Shown: piece by piece, positions 1 to 7,742 of the stretch
How positions within the stretch are numbered: position 1 is the first letter of the stretch
Layout: every line of letters starts with the position of its first letter
Assembly (NCBI GenBank): GCA_043806135.1
Contig: JAZDHG010000109.1
Span: 1-26,698 of the forward strand
DNA length: 26,698 nucleotides
Origin: JAGLQQ01 sp043806135
Lineage (GTDB): Bacteria; Omnitrophota; Gorgyraeia; B26-G9
Reading direction: 5' to 3'
Notes under the pieces: model-generated
What the model saw: the letters and a program-made list of their open reading frames with translations, nothing else
Databases searched by the model: none
What the model was told of the DNA's origin: nothing
Made by a program: the position numbers and the translations under genes

Positions 1-354
1 AATGAAAATAAAATTAAAAAGGCAAAACTGCTTAACGAAAAACTTTCTGGGATTAGAGAGGTAAAAATATTTAAAGAAAAGACAGAGGCTAAGAACATTT
101 ACCTTAACTACGTAATAAGAGTTAAAGAGAGAGAAAAATTAATAAAGTATCTTTTTAAAAACGGAATTGATATTATACCCGGATTTGTCATTTCTTGCGC
201 AGCACAAGATCAGTTTAAGGAATTCCGTTGTGAGTGTCCGAACAGTCTAATTATGCAAAGTGAGAGTTTGTATTTGCCTATATATAGTCCTATAAAAAAA
301 GAGACTATCTTGCGGATTGTGGGATTGATAAAGAAATATTACGGCGTGAATTAA
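1..354 (+). CDS. DegT/DnrJ/EryC1-type PLP aminotransferase, C-terminal fragment (5' end outside window)
   Basis: Frame 1 is open from the first base to a TAA at 352-354 and gives 117 residues. The fragment looks like the C-terminal small domain of the DegT/DnrJ/EryC1 sugar aminotransferases: an early 'AKLLNEKL' helix, a 'YLNYVIRV' strand, a 'LFKNGIDIIPGF' turn where the family usually has L..GI......P, then 'LYLPIYSPI' matching the family's LPiyp.l motif, and a final helix 'ILRIVGLIKKYYG'. The catalytic lysine and PLP-phosphate motifs lie upstream of the window and cannot be checked. Such enzymes usually transaminate nucleotide-linked keto-sugars for surface glycans. The next gene starts 52 bases downstream on the same strand. 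The family assignment rests on these short motifs, so it is likely but not certain. Confidence 0.7.
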   Translation, partial: NENKIKKAKLLNEKLSGIREVKIFKEKTEAKNIYLNYVIRVKEREKLIKYLFKNGIDIIPGFVISCAAQDQFKEFRCECPNSLIMQSESLYLPIYSPIKKETILRIVGLIKKYYGVN

Positions 355-395
355 AGCTCTACTCTTACTGTAGCAATAGTTAAAATTGGCTTAAT

Positions 396-401
396 GGGAG
401 G
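396..401 (+). promoter_or_regulatory. Ribosome binding site of the first B12 radical SAM gene
   Basis: GGGAGG ends five bases before the ATG at 407. It supports 407 rather than the out-of-frame ATG at 403. The 52-base gap before this gene shows no recognisable promoter or terminator hairpin. Confidence 0.7.
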
Positions 402-406
402 CATGG

Positions 407-1918
407 ATGAACGAAAAAGTGATTTTGATTTACCCTCAGACTGGTTTTGAACTTAGACATGTAAATATCTTTTTGCCTATGGGGCTAATGTGTATTGCGG
501 CTCCGCTTGTAAAAAGAGGAGTAGAGGTTACAATCCTGGATCAGAGGATTGAAAAGAATTTTTTTAAAAATTTAAAAAAACATTTGGATGAGAGTCCTGT
601 TTGCGTTGGGATTTCCACAATGACCGGGACTCAAATACTTTATGCGCTTGAAATAGCTAGGTTTATCCGTAATAATTCAAAAGTTCCGATAGTTTGGGGA
701 GGAGTACATCCGACATTAACTGCCGAGCAGACAATATATAATGATAATGTTGATGTTGTTGTTCGGGGAGAGGGCGAAATTACCTTTGATGAGCTGGTCA
801 ACACATTATATAGAGGGAAATCTCTAAGCGGTATAAAGGGTATAACATGGAAACAGGGGAAAACTGTTCAGCATAACCCAGACAGGGAATATTGTGATTT
901 AAATACTCTACCTCGTGTGCCTTATCATCTTGTGGATGTGGAGCAATATATCGTTCCTCAAGTTCCTGGCAGAAAAAGATGTTTAAATATATATTCTTCC
1001 CGGGGCTGTCCTAATTTATGCACCTTTTGCTATAATACAAAATTTAATCGTTCGCGATATCGCTTGAAGAATATAGATGCTGTAATAGATGAGATAAAAT
1101 GGCTGGTCAAGCAATATAATCTAGATTCATTTTGTATGAATGATGACAATTTCTCTATTGATCCGGAAAGGACGCATTATTTTTGCCGTCGTTTAATTGA
1201 AGAAAAGATTGTTCCGGAGTGGGGTTGCAAAGGCATGGAAATATGGCGGTTAGAAAAAATAGACCTAGAGTTAATGCAGAAAAGTGGATGCAAACGGGTT
1301 TATATGGGAATTGAAAGCGGTTCGGAAAAAGTACTAAAGTCCATTAAAAGACGAGATACAGTGCAGGGTATTAAAAATATGGTCAATAAATTTGCTAATT
1401 CGAATATTATTGCCCATTATAATTTTGTAATAGGATTCCCTGATGAAGGGGTAAATGAACTAAATGAAACAATCGAGATGGCTGACTATATCAGAAAAAC
1501 TGATCCAAAAGCATATTTTTCCAGTTTTCATATATGCACTCCATTTCCCGGTACAGAATTATTTAATAATGCTGTAGAAAATTATGGATTTATTCCTCCG
1601 GATAAACTTGAGGGTTGGTATGATTTTCGTTTAGAGGCAATTAATGTTCCTTGGATAAACAAAAAAATGAAAAATACTTATCTGAATTTGTGTTTAATAA
1701 CATACTTCATTGATGATAAATTTGCTGATAGGACCAAAGATAAACCTGTCCTTAAAATATTTAAAAAGATTATGATGTGGTTCTCTCATTATCGATGGAA
1801 GACCAGAAAGTTTAAGTTTTGCCCTGAATACAGACTTCTGGATTGGCTCATGAATTATAAGATTAGGAAAAAAACCAAGGGAATAAGAAAACTTGCTGCT
1901 ACTATGCAAAGTAACTAA
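407..1918 (+). CDS. B12-binding radical SAM protein (tandem copy 1)
   Basis: This 503-residue protein has an N-terminal Rossmann-like cobalamin-binding domain (about 4-140; 'VWGGVHPTLTAEQT' near 96-109, 'VVRGEGEITFDEL' near 118-130). The radical SAM domain follows, with the 4Fe-4S motif CxxxCxxC at Cys201, Cys205 and Cys208. The B12 domain has 'LDQR' and no DxHxxG loop, so base-off/His-off cobalamin binding is expected, as in many class B radical SAM enzymes. The C-terminal region (about 410-490) is rich in basic and aromatic residues and ends in a conserved 'FCPEYRLLDWLMNY' segment shared with the next two genes. Family members methylate unactivated carbons or do related radical rearrangements; the substrate here is unknown. 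It is the first of three adjacent paralogs of almost equal length. The start is supported by GGGAGG five bases upstream. Confidence 0.93.
   Translation: MNEKVILIYPQTGFELRHVNIFLPMGLMCIAAPLVKRGVEVTILDQRIEKNFFKNLKKHLDESPVCVGISTMTGTQILYALEIARFIRNNSKVPIVWGGVHPTLTAEQTIYNDNVDVVVRGEGEITFDELVNTLYRGKSLSGIKGITWKQGKTVQHNPDREYCDLNTLPRVPYHLVDVEQYIVPQVPGRKRCLNIYSSRGCPNLCTFCYNTKFNRSRYRLKNIDAVIDEIKWLVKQYNLDSFCMNDDNFSIDPERTHYFCRRLIEEKIVPEWGCKGMEIWRLEKIDLELMQKSGCKRVYMGIESGSEKVLKSIKRRDTVQGIKNMVNKFANSNIIAHYNFVIGFPDEGVNELNETIEMADYIRKTDPKAYFSSFHICTPFPGTELFNNAVENYGFIPPDKLEGWYDFRLEAINVPWINKKMKNTYLNLCLITYFIDDKFADRTKDKPVLKIFKKIMMWFSHYRWKTRKFKFCPEYRLLDWLMNYKIRKKTKGIRKLAATMQSN
632..733 (+). repeat. Gene-conversion-like patch, copy in tandem gene 1
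   Basis: This 102-base stretch differs at only about six positions from 2189-2290 in the second tandem gene, with a perfectly shared core of about 44 bases. The flanks of the two genes diverge much more, and the third gene is clearly different over the same interval. It encodes the 'ALEIA+FIRNNSKVPIVWGG' part of the B12 domain. Confidence 0.7.
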
Positions 1919-1960
1919 TCTAAGTGGTGGTTTCAATAAAACTTATTTATTAAGAGGCAG

Positions 1961-3469
1961 ATGATGGATACAAAGGTTGTGCTTATTTATCCCAAAAGCG
2001 GTTTTGAGATAGAGAATATCAATATTTTCATGCCGATGGGACTAATGTGTCTTGCGGCACCTTTAGTAGAAAAGGGCATTGGGGTTGAAATACTTGATCA
2101 AAGACTTGAAAATGATTTTTTCTTTAAGCTTAAAGAAATATTAAAAAACAATCCGATCTGCATTGGAATAACAGCAATGACTGGCATGCAAATACTTTAT
2201 GCGCTTGAAATAGCCAAGTTTATTCGTAATAATTCAAAAGTTCCGATAGTTTGGGGAGGAGTACATCCAACATTAACTGCAGAGCAAACATTAGAGAATG
2301 AAAATGTCGATATTATTGTGCGCGGCGAAGGAGATATTACTTTTGATGAACTAGTTGTTGCTCTTCAGATCGGTGAGTCCTTTAAAAATATAAAGGGTAT
2401 ATCATGGAAAGATGGTGAGGGCATATATCATAATCCTGATCGGGAGTTCTGCGATATGGATACGCTTGCTCGTATCCCTTATCATCTTGTTGATGTGGAA
2501 CGCTATCTTGTTCCTCAGACTCCAAATAAGAAACGGTGTTTGCAGGTATATACTTCACGTGGATGCCCGAGCAGTTGTCTTTATTGTTACAATACTAAAT
2601 TTAATAAGTCAAGGTACCGTGTAAGAAACATTGATAATGTCATTAAGGAGGTAGAGTGGTTGGTAGGAGAGTATAATCTTGATTCATTCTGCATTAACGA
2701 CGATAATTTTTCTGTTGATATAAAGAGGATGCATTATTTTTGCAGGCGTTTGATTGAAAAAAACATTATTCTGGAGTGGTCATGTTCTGGACTGGAAATA
2801 TGGCGAACAGAGAAAAAGGATGTTGAAATCCTGGAAAAGAGCGGATGCCGTCGTGTTTTGGTTGGAATAGAAAGTGGTTCAGAGAAGGTACTGAAGTTTA
2901 TTAAAAGGCAGGATAGGTTAGAAGATATTAAGAATATGATAAATATATTCGCTGACTCAAAGATTATTCCGCATTATAGTTTTATAATAGGTTTTCCGGT
3001 CGAAGGGAAGAAGGAGCTTTACGAAACTATGGATTTGTTTGAATATATAGAGAAAACTGACCCTAAAGCATATCGAACTGCTTTTCATATATACACCCCG
3101 TTTCCCGGCACTGAAATGTTCCGTATTTCGGTTGAGAAATACGGGTTTAGGCCTCCAAGCAGATTGGAGGACTGGCATAATTTCCGTTTGGAGGAAATTA
3201 ATATTCCGTGGATATTGCCGGAAGAGAGAAATTATTATCTAAACTTGTGCTTTATATCATTTTTTCTTGACGATAAGCTCTCACAAAGATTTAAAAATAA
3301 TATGCTACTTAAACTGCTTACGGATTTATATAGAAAATTTGCTAGATACCGGTGGAAGTGCAAGCAGTTTGAATTTTGCCCTGAATTCAAGCTTCTTTCA
3401 TGGCTGGTTAATTATAATGCTAGAAAAAAAATTAGGCAGATAAAAAATAATTTGAGAAAAGTAGTTTAA
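1961..3469 (+). CDS. B12-binding radical SAM protein (tandem copy 2)
   Basis: This 502-residue paralog of the preceding gene has the same architecture: a B12-binding domain ('LIYPKSGFEI' at 8-17, 'VWGGVHPTLTAEQT' near 97-110, 'RGEGDITFDE' at 121-130), then a radical SAM core with CxxxCxxC at Cys202, Cys206 and Cys209 and a glycine-rich 'VGIESGSEKVL' stretch typical of SAM binding. The tail carries the same 'FCPEFKLLSWLVNY' signature. Two adjacent ATG codons stand at 1961 and 1964. AGAGG at 1953-1957 is better spaced for the second, so the protein may lack the first Met. The gene lies 42 bases after copy 1 and 26 before copy 3. One segment of the B12 domain is nearly identical in DNA to copy 1 (see the repeat entries). 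The reaction is unknown; a methylase or a C-C bond-forming enzyme is possible. Confidence 0.93.
   Translation: MMDTKVVLIYPKSGFEIENINIFMPMGLMCLAAPLVEKGIGVEILDQRLENDFFFKLKEILKNNPICIGITAMTGMQILYALEIAKFIRNNSKVPIVWGGVHPTLTAEQTLENENVDIIVRGEGDITFDELVVALQIGESFKNIKGISWKDGEGIYHNPDREFCDMDTLARIPYHLVDVERYLVPQTPNKKRCLQVYTSRGCPSSCLYCYNTKFNKSRYRVRNIDNVIKEVEWLVGEYNLDSFCINDDNFSVDIKRMHYFCRRLIEKNIILEWSCSGLEIWRTEKKDVEILEKSGCRRVLVGIESGSEKVLKFIKRQDRLEDIKNMINIFADSKIIPHYSFIIGFPVEGKKELYETMDLFEYIEKTDPKAYRTAFHIYTPFPGTEMFRISVEKYGFRPPSRLEDWHNFRLEEINIPWILPEERNYYLNLCFISFFLDDKLSQRFKNNMLLKLLTDLYRKFARYRWKCKQFEFCPEFKLLSWLVNYNARKKIRQIKNNLRKVV
2189..2290 (+). repeat. Gene-conversion-like patch, copy in tandem gene 2
   Basis: Partner of the patch at 632-733. 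The near-identity stops abruptly on both sides, which fits recent local exchange between the tandem genes better than uniform conservation. Confidence 0.7.
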
Positions 3470-3495
3470 AAGAAAATATTGAAAGGAGTATAGTA

Positions 3496-5010
3496 ATGCG
3501 TAAAAACGTATTGCTAATTCATCCTAAATCCGGTTTTGAGATAGAAAAAATGCATCTTTTTATGCCTATGGGACTGATGTGTATTGCAGCTCCATTGCTA
3601 GAATTAGACATTGAGGTGACGCTTTTAGATCAAAGGCTTGAAAAAGATTTCTATTGGAAGCTCAAACTTGCCTTAAAAAATAATCCTATTTGTGTTGGAA
3701 TAACGACTTTAATTGGAACACAAATTCTCTATGCCATTGAGGTTGCTGATTTTGTCCGCAAAAATTCAGAAATACCGATTGTCTGGGGGGGGGTGCATCC
3801 TTCACTAACACCCGATCAGACAATACGTAATGATAATGTTGATATTGTTGTCCGGGGAGAAGGTGATATTACGTTTAAGGAACTTGTTGATGCTCTTGAT
3901 AAAAGAAGGTCTCTAAAAAACATAAAGGGTATAACCTGGAAAAAGGGCGATGCTATTTATCATAATCCTGAGAGAGAATTCTGCAATCTGGATGAGCTTC
4001 CGAAAGTTCCATATCATTTGTTAGATGTAGAGAGATATTTTGTCGCGACAGTACCGGGTAGTAAAAGGTGTTTAAATGTTTATTCATCCCGTGGATGTTT
4101 GCGTGGCTGTATCTTCTGCTACAATACTAAATTTAATAGATCAATATATAGAAAAAGAAGCATAGACAAAGTTATTGAGGAAATTGAATGGCTAAAGGAG
4201 ACCTACAATATTGATGCGTTTGCTGTTAATGATGATAATTTTACGATTGATGCCGATAGGACGCACTATTTTTGCCGAAGGCTTATTGAAAAAAATATTG
4301 ATTTGCCATGGAAGTGTCAGGGAATGGAAATGTGGCAGGCAGAAAAAATAGACTTTGATCTCTTACAGAAAAGTGGATGTAAACGCGTACTTTTAGGTCT
4401 TGAAAGCGGTTCGGGAAAAGTACTTAAGTTTCTTAAAAGAATAGACACCCCGGAAGTTCAAAAAAGAGTAATAAATAAATTCGCCAAATCTAAACTTATT
4501 GCTCATTATGATGTTATGATTGGATATCCGGTTGAAGGAGATAAAGAACTTGCGGAAACTCTGGATTTAGTAGATTACATACGAAAAATTGATCCAAAGG
4601 CATATTTTACCAGTTTTCATATATTTACAGTATTTCCTGGAACAGAATTTTGTCGCATTGCTATTGAAAAGTATGGGTTTACTCCTCCAACCACGTTAGA
4701 AGGTTGGCAGAATTTCCGGTTAGAGGAAATCAATAACCAGTGGATATTGCCCGAAAGGAGAAGTTGCTATCTAAATTTGTGCTTAATATCATTTTTTATT
4801 GCTGATCATAGGTTCAAAGACAAGGTTAAAAGTAAATGGATATTAATGTTTTTAGGTATTTTTGCTGGTTTTGCTAAATACCGTTGGAGGCGCAGACAAT
4901 TTGATTTTTGCCCAGAGTTTAAATTGCTTGGGTGGCTTATGAATTATAGAATTCGACGTAAAAATAAACAATTAAGGGAAAAATGTTTAGTTGAGAGAAA
5001 GATTGCATAA
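3496..5010 (+). CDS. B12-binding radical SAM protein (tandem copy 3)
   Basis: Third member of the tandem set, 504 residues. The B12 domain ('LIHPKSGFEIEK' at 7-18, 'VWGGVHPSLTPDQT' near 96-109, 'VVRGEGDITFKEL' near 118-130) precedes the radical SAM domain with CxxxCxxC at Cys201, Cys205 and Cys208. As in copies 1 and 2, the cobalamin loop reads 'LDQR' with no DxHxxG. The C-terminal 'FCPEFKLLGWLMNY' segment is conserved in all three, which suggests a shared partner or substrate surface. The start is well supported by GAAAGGAG at 3481-3488, seven bases before the ATG. The gene contains an unusual run of nine G at 3785-3793 in frame. It has diverged more from copies 1 and 2 than they have from each other, at least in the B12 domain. 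Substrate unknown. Confidence 0.93.
   Translation: MRKNVLLIHPKSGFEIEKMHLFMPMGLMCIAAPLLELDIEVTLLDQRLEKDFYWKLKLALKNNPICVGITTLIGTQILYAIEVADFVRKNSEIPIVWGGVHPSLTPDQTIRNDNVDIVVRGEGDITFKELVDALDKRRSLKNIKGITWKKGDAIYHNPEREFCNLDELPKVPYHLLDVERYFVATVPGSKRCLNVYSSRGCLRGCIFCYNTKFNRSIYRKRSIDKVIEEIEWLKETYNIDAFAVNDDNFTIDADRTHYFCRRLIEKNIDLPWKCQGMEMWQAEKIDFDLLQKSGCKRVLLGLESGSGKVLKFLKRIDTPEVQKRVINKFAKSKLIAHYDVMIGYPVEGDKELAETLDLVDYIRKIDPKAYFTSFHIFTVFPGTEFCRIAIEKYGFTPPTTLEGWQNFRLEEINNQWILPERRSCYLNLCLISFFIADHRFKDKVKSKWILMFLGIFAGFAKYRWRRRQFDFCPEFKLLGWLMNYRIRRKNKQLREKCLVERKIA
3785..3793 (+). repeat. Homopolymer run of nine G inside tandem gene 3
   Basis: Nine consecutive G encode part of Trp-Gly-Gly-Val in the B12 domain. 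The same residues in copies 1 and 2 use codons that break the run. In an AT-rich gene such a tract is a possible slippage site; a one-base change would truncate the protein. Confidence 0.9.
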
Positions 5011-5033
5011 GGGTAAGAACATCAAGGGGTTAA

Positions 5034-6617
5034 ATGACTATCAGATTGAGTGTTAAAAAAGTATATTTTGTGGCAATTTTATTAATTGTTTTACTCGGTG
5101 GATTTCTGAGATTTAACAATTTAGGCGTTAAGGAATTTAGCAGTACTGAACTGAACACTGTTTTAACAATAGAGCTAAGTTTCTTTGATATGGCTATAGA
5201 TAGACTGAAGCTGGGAACAATTCCCTTTTATTATGTTTTGCTTAAATTGTTTACAAAAATATTTGGTGTTAGCGAATTTTCTTTACGCTTTTTTTCTGCT
5301 TTTTTAGGTACATTATCAGTTTATGTTATTTTTTTAATCGGACGATTTGTTTTTAATTCAAAAGTAGCATTGATTGCTGCTTTTCTATTTTCTGTAAGCA
5401 GGAATCACTTATTTTTCTCTCAATGGGCTAGAGCTAATTCTGCGTGTTTGTTTTTCTTGCTTGTTTCGATTTATTTCTTTATGCAGGCAGTAAGCAAAAA
5501 TGAAAATGGATTCTGGAAAAAGTACACGTTGTTCAGGATTATTGCGCTTTATCTTTATGGGTTTCCAATATTTATCTCTTTAGCTGAATTTTTGCATATG
5601 ATCATTTTTTGTAAGGATAAAGAAAAAATAAAAAAATTTTTGTTTTCGACGGCTTTAATAGTAGTCTTTCTTCTTCCTTTCTGGATCAGTATTATTTTTT
5701 TAATTCCCCAAACTGCCCAAGAGAGCGGGTATATATATATTCAAAATTTGCCGAGCTCTGAAACACTGCGTTCGTTTTATCTAGCCTGGGGTAATAGTCA
5801 CCTATTTTATAATAGGACAGGAGGCAGGTTGTTTCTTTATCCTATGATGTTTCTGTCGGGTATTATTATTTGCTTTATCAGGAATAAGCTATATGGGCTC
5901 AATTTAAAAAGAAACGTGTGGAGTGGAAGCGTTACTTTATCTGGATTTGTTTTTTTGTGGTTTTTTGTCCCAACTGGCATCCTTTATGTATTTGCTTGTG
6001 TTTTCTCTCAATGGCTTAAAGTAGGATTTTCTTTTTTCAATAATGCCTATTTCCTCCCAGCTGAAAGCGCATATTTGCTTTTTGTTGCCGTGGCATGCTT
6101 CTGGAGTGCCGAGATATTAGCTGTTTTTAAAATAAGAAAAAATTCGTTATTACGTTTTTGTATTATCCTTACGCTTATCGGCACTTTATTATCTGGTAGA
6201 TACGGTGAGATCTATAATTTTTATGCCCAAAGAAATCCGGAATGGAGGCGGGCCATTGCCTACATAAAGGATGAGGTTAATAGAGATGAAAAAATTATTT
6301 CCTATCCGTGGCAAAACGGGCGTTTTATATCCTATTATCATGCCGCTGCGGTTAAAAATGGTCAAACCGCAAATTATGCGCCAATATCCTTGCATAAAAA
6401 TGAGAGGATTTGGCTTGTAGTTGAAGATAAGGAAGTAGAGAGTAAAGCTGTTTTTGAGGAAAAATTAAAAAAAGAATTTAGTATCCTTGAGGTAAAGGAT
6501 TTCTATGGGGTAGCTAGTTACTATCTTGAAGTTGAAAGGGAGCAGAAAGTTTTTTTTATAAATGATATTATTTTGGGAAAGGAGAATAGTATTCAGTGCA
6601 CTCCGTTCAAAGGCTAA
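5034..6617 (+). CDS. GT39-like (ArnT/PMT-type) polytopic membrane protein
   Basis: A 527-residue, very hydrophobic protein with about ten or more membrane segments, starting with a helix at about 8-24. The N-terminal layout matches glycosyltransferase family 39/ArnT-like GT-C enzymes: 'GGFLRFNNLG' after TM1, a first extracytoplasmic loop, then 'IPFYYVLLKLFTKIFGVSEF' and 'SLRFFSAFLGTLSVY', which correspond to the family's PLyy.l...fG.s...R..s...g pattern. Known members transfer sugars from polyprenyl phosphates to lipids or proteins on the outer face of the membrane. The loop that normally carries an Asp-Glu pair reads 'FSSTELNTV' here, so the Asp seems to be replaced while Glu39 remains. Activity or donor specificity may therefore be altered. 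A soluble C-terminal domain follows the last helix (from about 390). The last 22 bases overlap the next gene. Confidence 0.75.
   Translation: MTIRLSVKKVYFVAILLIVLLGGFLRFNNLGVKEFSSTELNTVLTIELSFFDMAIDRLKLGTIPFYYVLLKLFTKIFGVSEFSLRFFSAFLGTLSVYVIFLIGRFVFNSKVALIAAFLFSVSRNHLFFSQWARANSACLFFLLVSIYFFMQAVSKNENGFWKKYTLFRIIALYLYGFPIFISLAEFLHMIIFCKDKEKIKKFLFSTALIVVFLLPFWISIIFLIPQTAQESGYIYIQNLPSSETLRSFYLAWGNSHLFYNRTGGRLFLYPMMFLSGIIICFIRNKLYGLNLKRNVWSGSVTLSGFVFLWFFVPTGILYVFACVFSQWLKVGFSFFNNAYFLPAESAYLLFVAVACFWSAEILAVFKIRKNSLLRFCIILTLIGTLLSGRYGEIYNFYAQRNPEWRRAIAYIKDEVNRDEKIISYPWQNGRFISYYHAAAVKNGQTANYAPISLHKNERIWLVVEDKEVESKAVFEEKLKKEFSILEVKDFYGVASYYLEVEREQKVFFINDIILGKENSIQCTPFKG
6578..6584 (+). promoter_or_regulatory. 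Ribosome binding site deciding a GTG start
   Basis: AAAGGAG precedes the GTG at 6596 by eleven bases, inside the end of the upstream gene. Spacing is slightly long, but no other start codon in that frame lies closer. Confidence 0.5.
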
Positions 6618-7741
6618 AACATCTAATTCAGATTAATTCTGTAGAGTGGCTTAATCTATTAAGACGTTTAATAACTTTTCTGCCTGAATTTTATTTAGGA
6701 AACGGGCATAGTAGTTCGCTGATTAATATAGTCTTGGAGCTAACCCATAAGTGTAATCTGCAATGTTCAATGTGTCATTATGGGATCACTAATAACATAA
6801 GGAATAATACAAAGGAAATGGACTTAGGAGCAATAAAGGATATTATTGTTCAGGGAGCAGAATTAAAGACGAGCTTCTTTTTGACCGGCGGGGAGCCATT
6901 TATGCGCAGCGATTTGATTGAAATCGTCAAGACCATAAAAAAATATAGACTGAAATGCGGGATCAATACTAATGGAACAATATTAGATAAAAAAAAGGTG
7001 AATTCCTTAATGGATATGAATCTGGATTATATCTTTTTTTCAGTTCTTGGTTCGGAAAGTGTGCATGATGAACTGGCTGAAGTAAAGGGTGCGTATAAGA
7101 AAATGGTTGAGACCCTTTCTTATTGTTCTAAGCGTAGAAAAAAAACAAAGATATTCATTAATCAGGTTATTACAAAAGAAAACATAGGTTCATTAAAGGA
7201 AACGGTTTTCTTAGCTAAGAATAATGCTGTTGATGGTGTTAGATTCCAGCATCTGTCTTATTTAACTCCAGATGATATTTGCAGGTTTTCTAGAATAGAA
7301 GAAAAAATACCTGAGGAGTATGAATTCAAATTGTCAGGGAAAGAATTCAAGCGATATGATTTTCCTTCTCAAGAGGCAGCCCAACAAATAAATGCTGTGA
7401 CCAGATTTGCTAAAGAAAATAAAGTGGAGCTACTATTTAAGCCATTTCTTGATAAAGATGGGATGGAAGGATGGTATGGTCATGGGTTTAATTCTACCAA
7501 AAAGTGTGTTTATCCATGGTTAATGATCAGAATTGCGCCTAATGGCGATGTATTCGCTTGTCCTATCCTGCTTATGAAGATGGGGAATGTTCTCAACGAT
7601 AAGATAAATGTATTACTTAATAATGAAAGATTTAGATTTTTCCGCCGATTACTGAAGCAAGAAAAGGGGCAGTTTCCCATATGCGCCCGCTGTTGCAAAT
7701 TATATATGAGTCCTTTTGGAAGAATTAAGAGAGGTAGATAG
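6596..7741 (+). CDS. Radical SAM protein with SPASM-like C-terminal domain
   Basis: This 381-residue protein has no B12 domain. The radical SAM cluster motif CxxxCxxC is at Cys53, Cys57 and Cys60 ('HKCNLQCSMC'), followed by the SAM-binding 'LTGGEPFMRSDL' (GGEP at 98-101). The C-terminal part has Cys304, Cys322 in 'PNGDVFACP' and Cys363, Cys366 and Cys367 in 'ICARCC', the spacing expected for an auxiliary-cluster SPASM/Twitch domain. Such enzymes modify peptides, sugars or other small substrates; this one could equally act on a lipid or sugar precursor, given its neighbours. It starts at GTG 6596, overlapping the upstream gene by 22 bases, and ends one base before the preferred start of the next gene, so coupled expression is likely. 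No small precursor-peptide gene was seen next to it, which argues against a peptide-maturase role. Confidence 0.88.
   Translation: MHSVQRLKHLIQINSVEWLNLLRRLITFLPEFYLGNGHSSSLINIVLELTHKCNLQCSMCHYGITNNIRNNTKEMDLGAIKDIIVQGAELKTSFFLTGGEPFMRSDLIEIVKTIKKYRLKCGINTNGTILDKKKVNSLMDMNLDYIFFSVLGSESVHDELAEVKGAYKKMVETLSYCSKRRKKTKIFINQVITKENIGSLKETVFLAKNNAVDGVRFQHLSYLTPDDICRFSRIEEKIPEEYEFKLSGKEFKRYDFPSQEAAQQINAVTRFAKENKVELLFKPFLDKDGMEGWYGHGFNSTKKCVYPWLMIRIAPNGDVFACPILLMKMGNVLNDKINVLLNNERFRFFRRLLKQEKGQFPICARCCKLYMSPFGRIKRGR
7728..7734 (+). promoter_or_regulatory. Ribosome binding site choosing the TTG start at 7743
   Basis: AGAGAGG ends eight bases before TTG 7743. It would lie inside the coding sequence if the TTG at 7716 were used. 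Starting at 7743 also gives a cleaner signal peptide. Confidence 0.55.
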
Positions 7742-7742
7742 A

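Noticed and set aside
6596..7741. Peptide-maturase (RiPP) role for the SPASM protein
   Set aside because: No short precursor-like ORF with its own ribosome site was seen next to it; neighbours are a membrane protein and a secreted protein.
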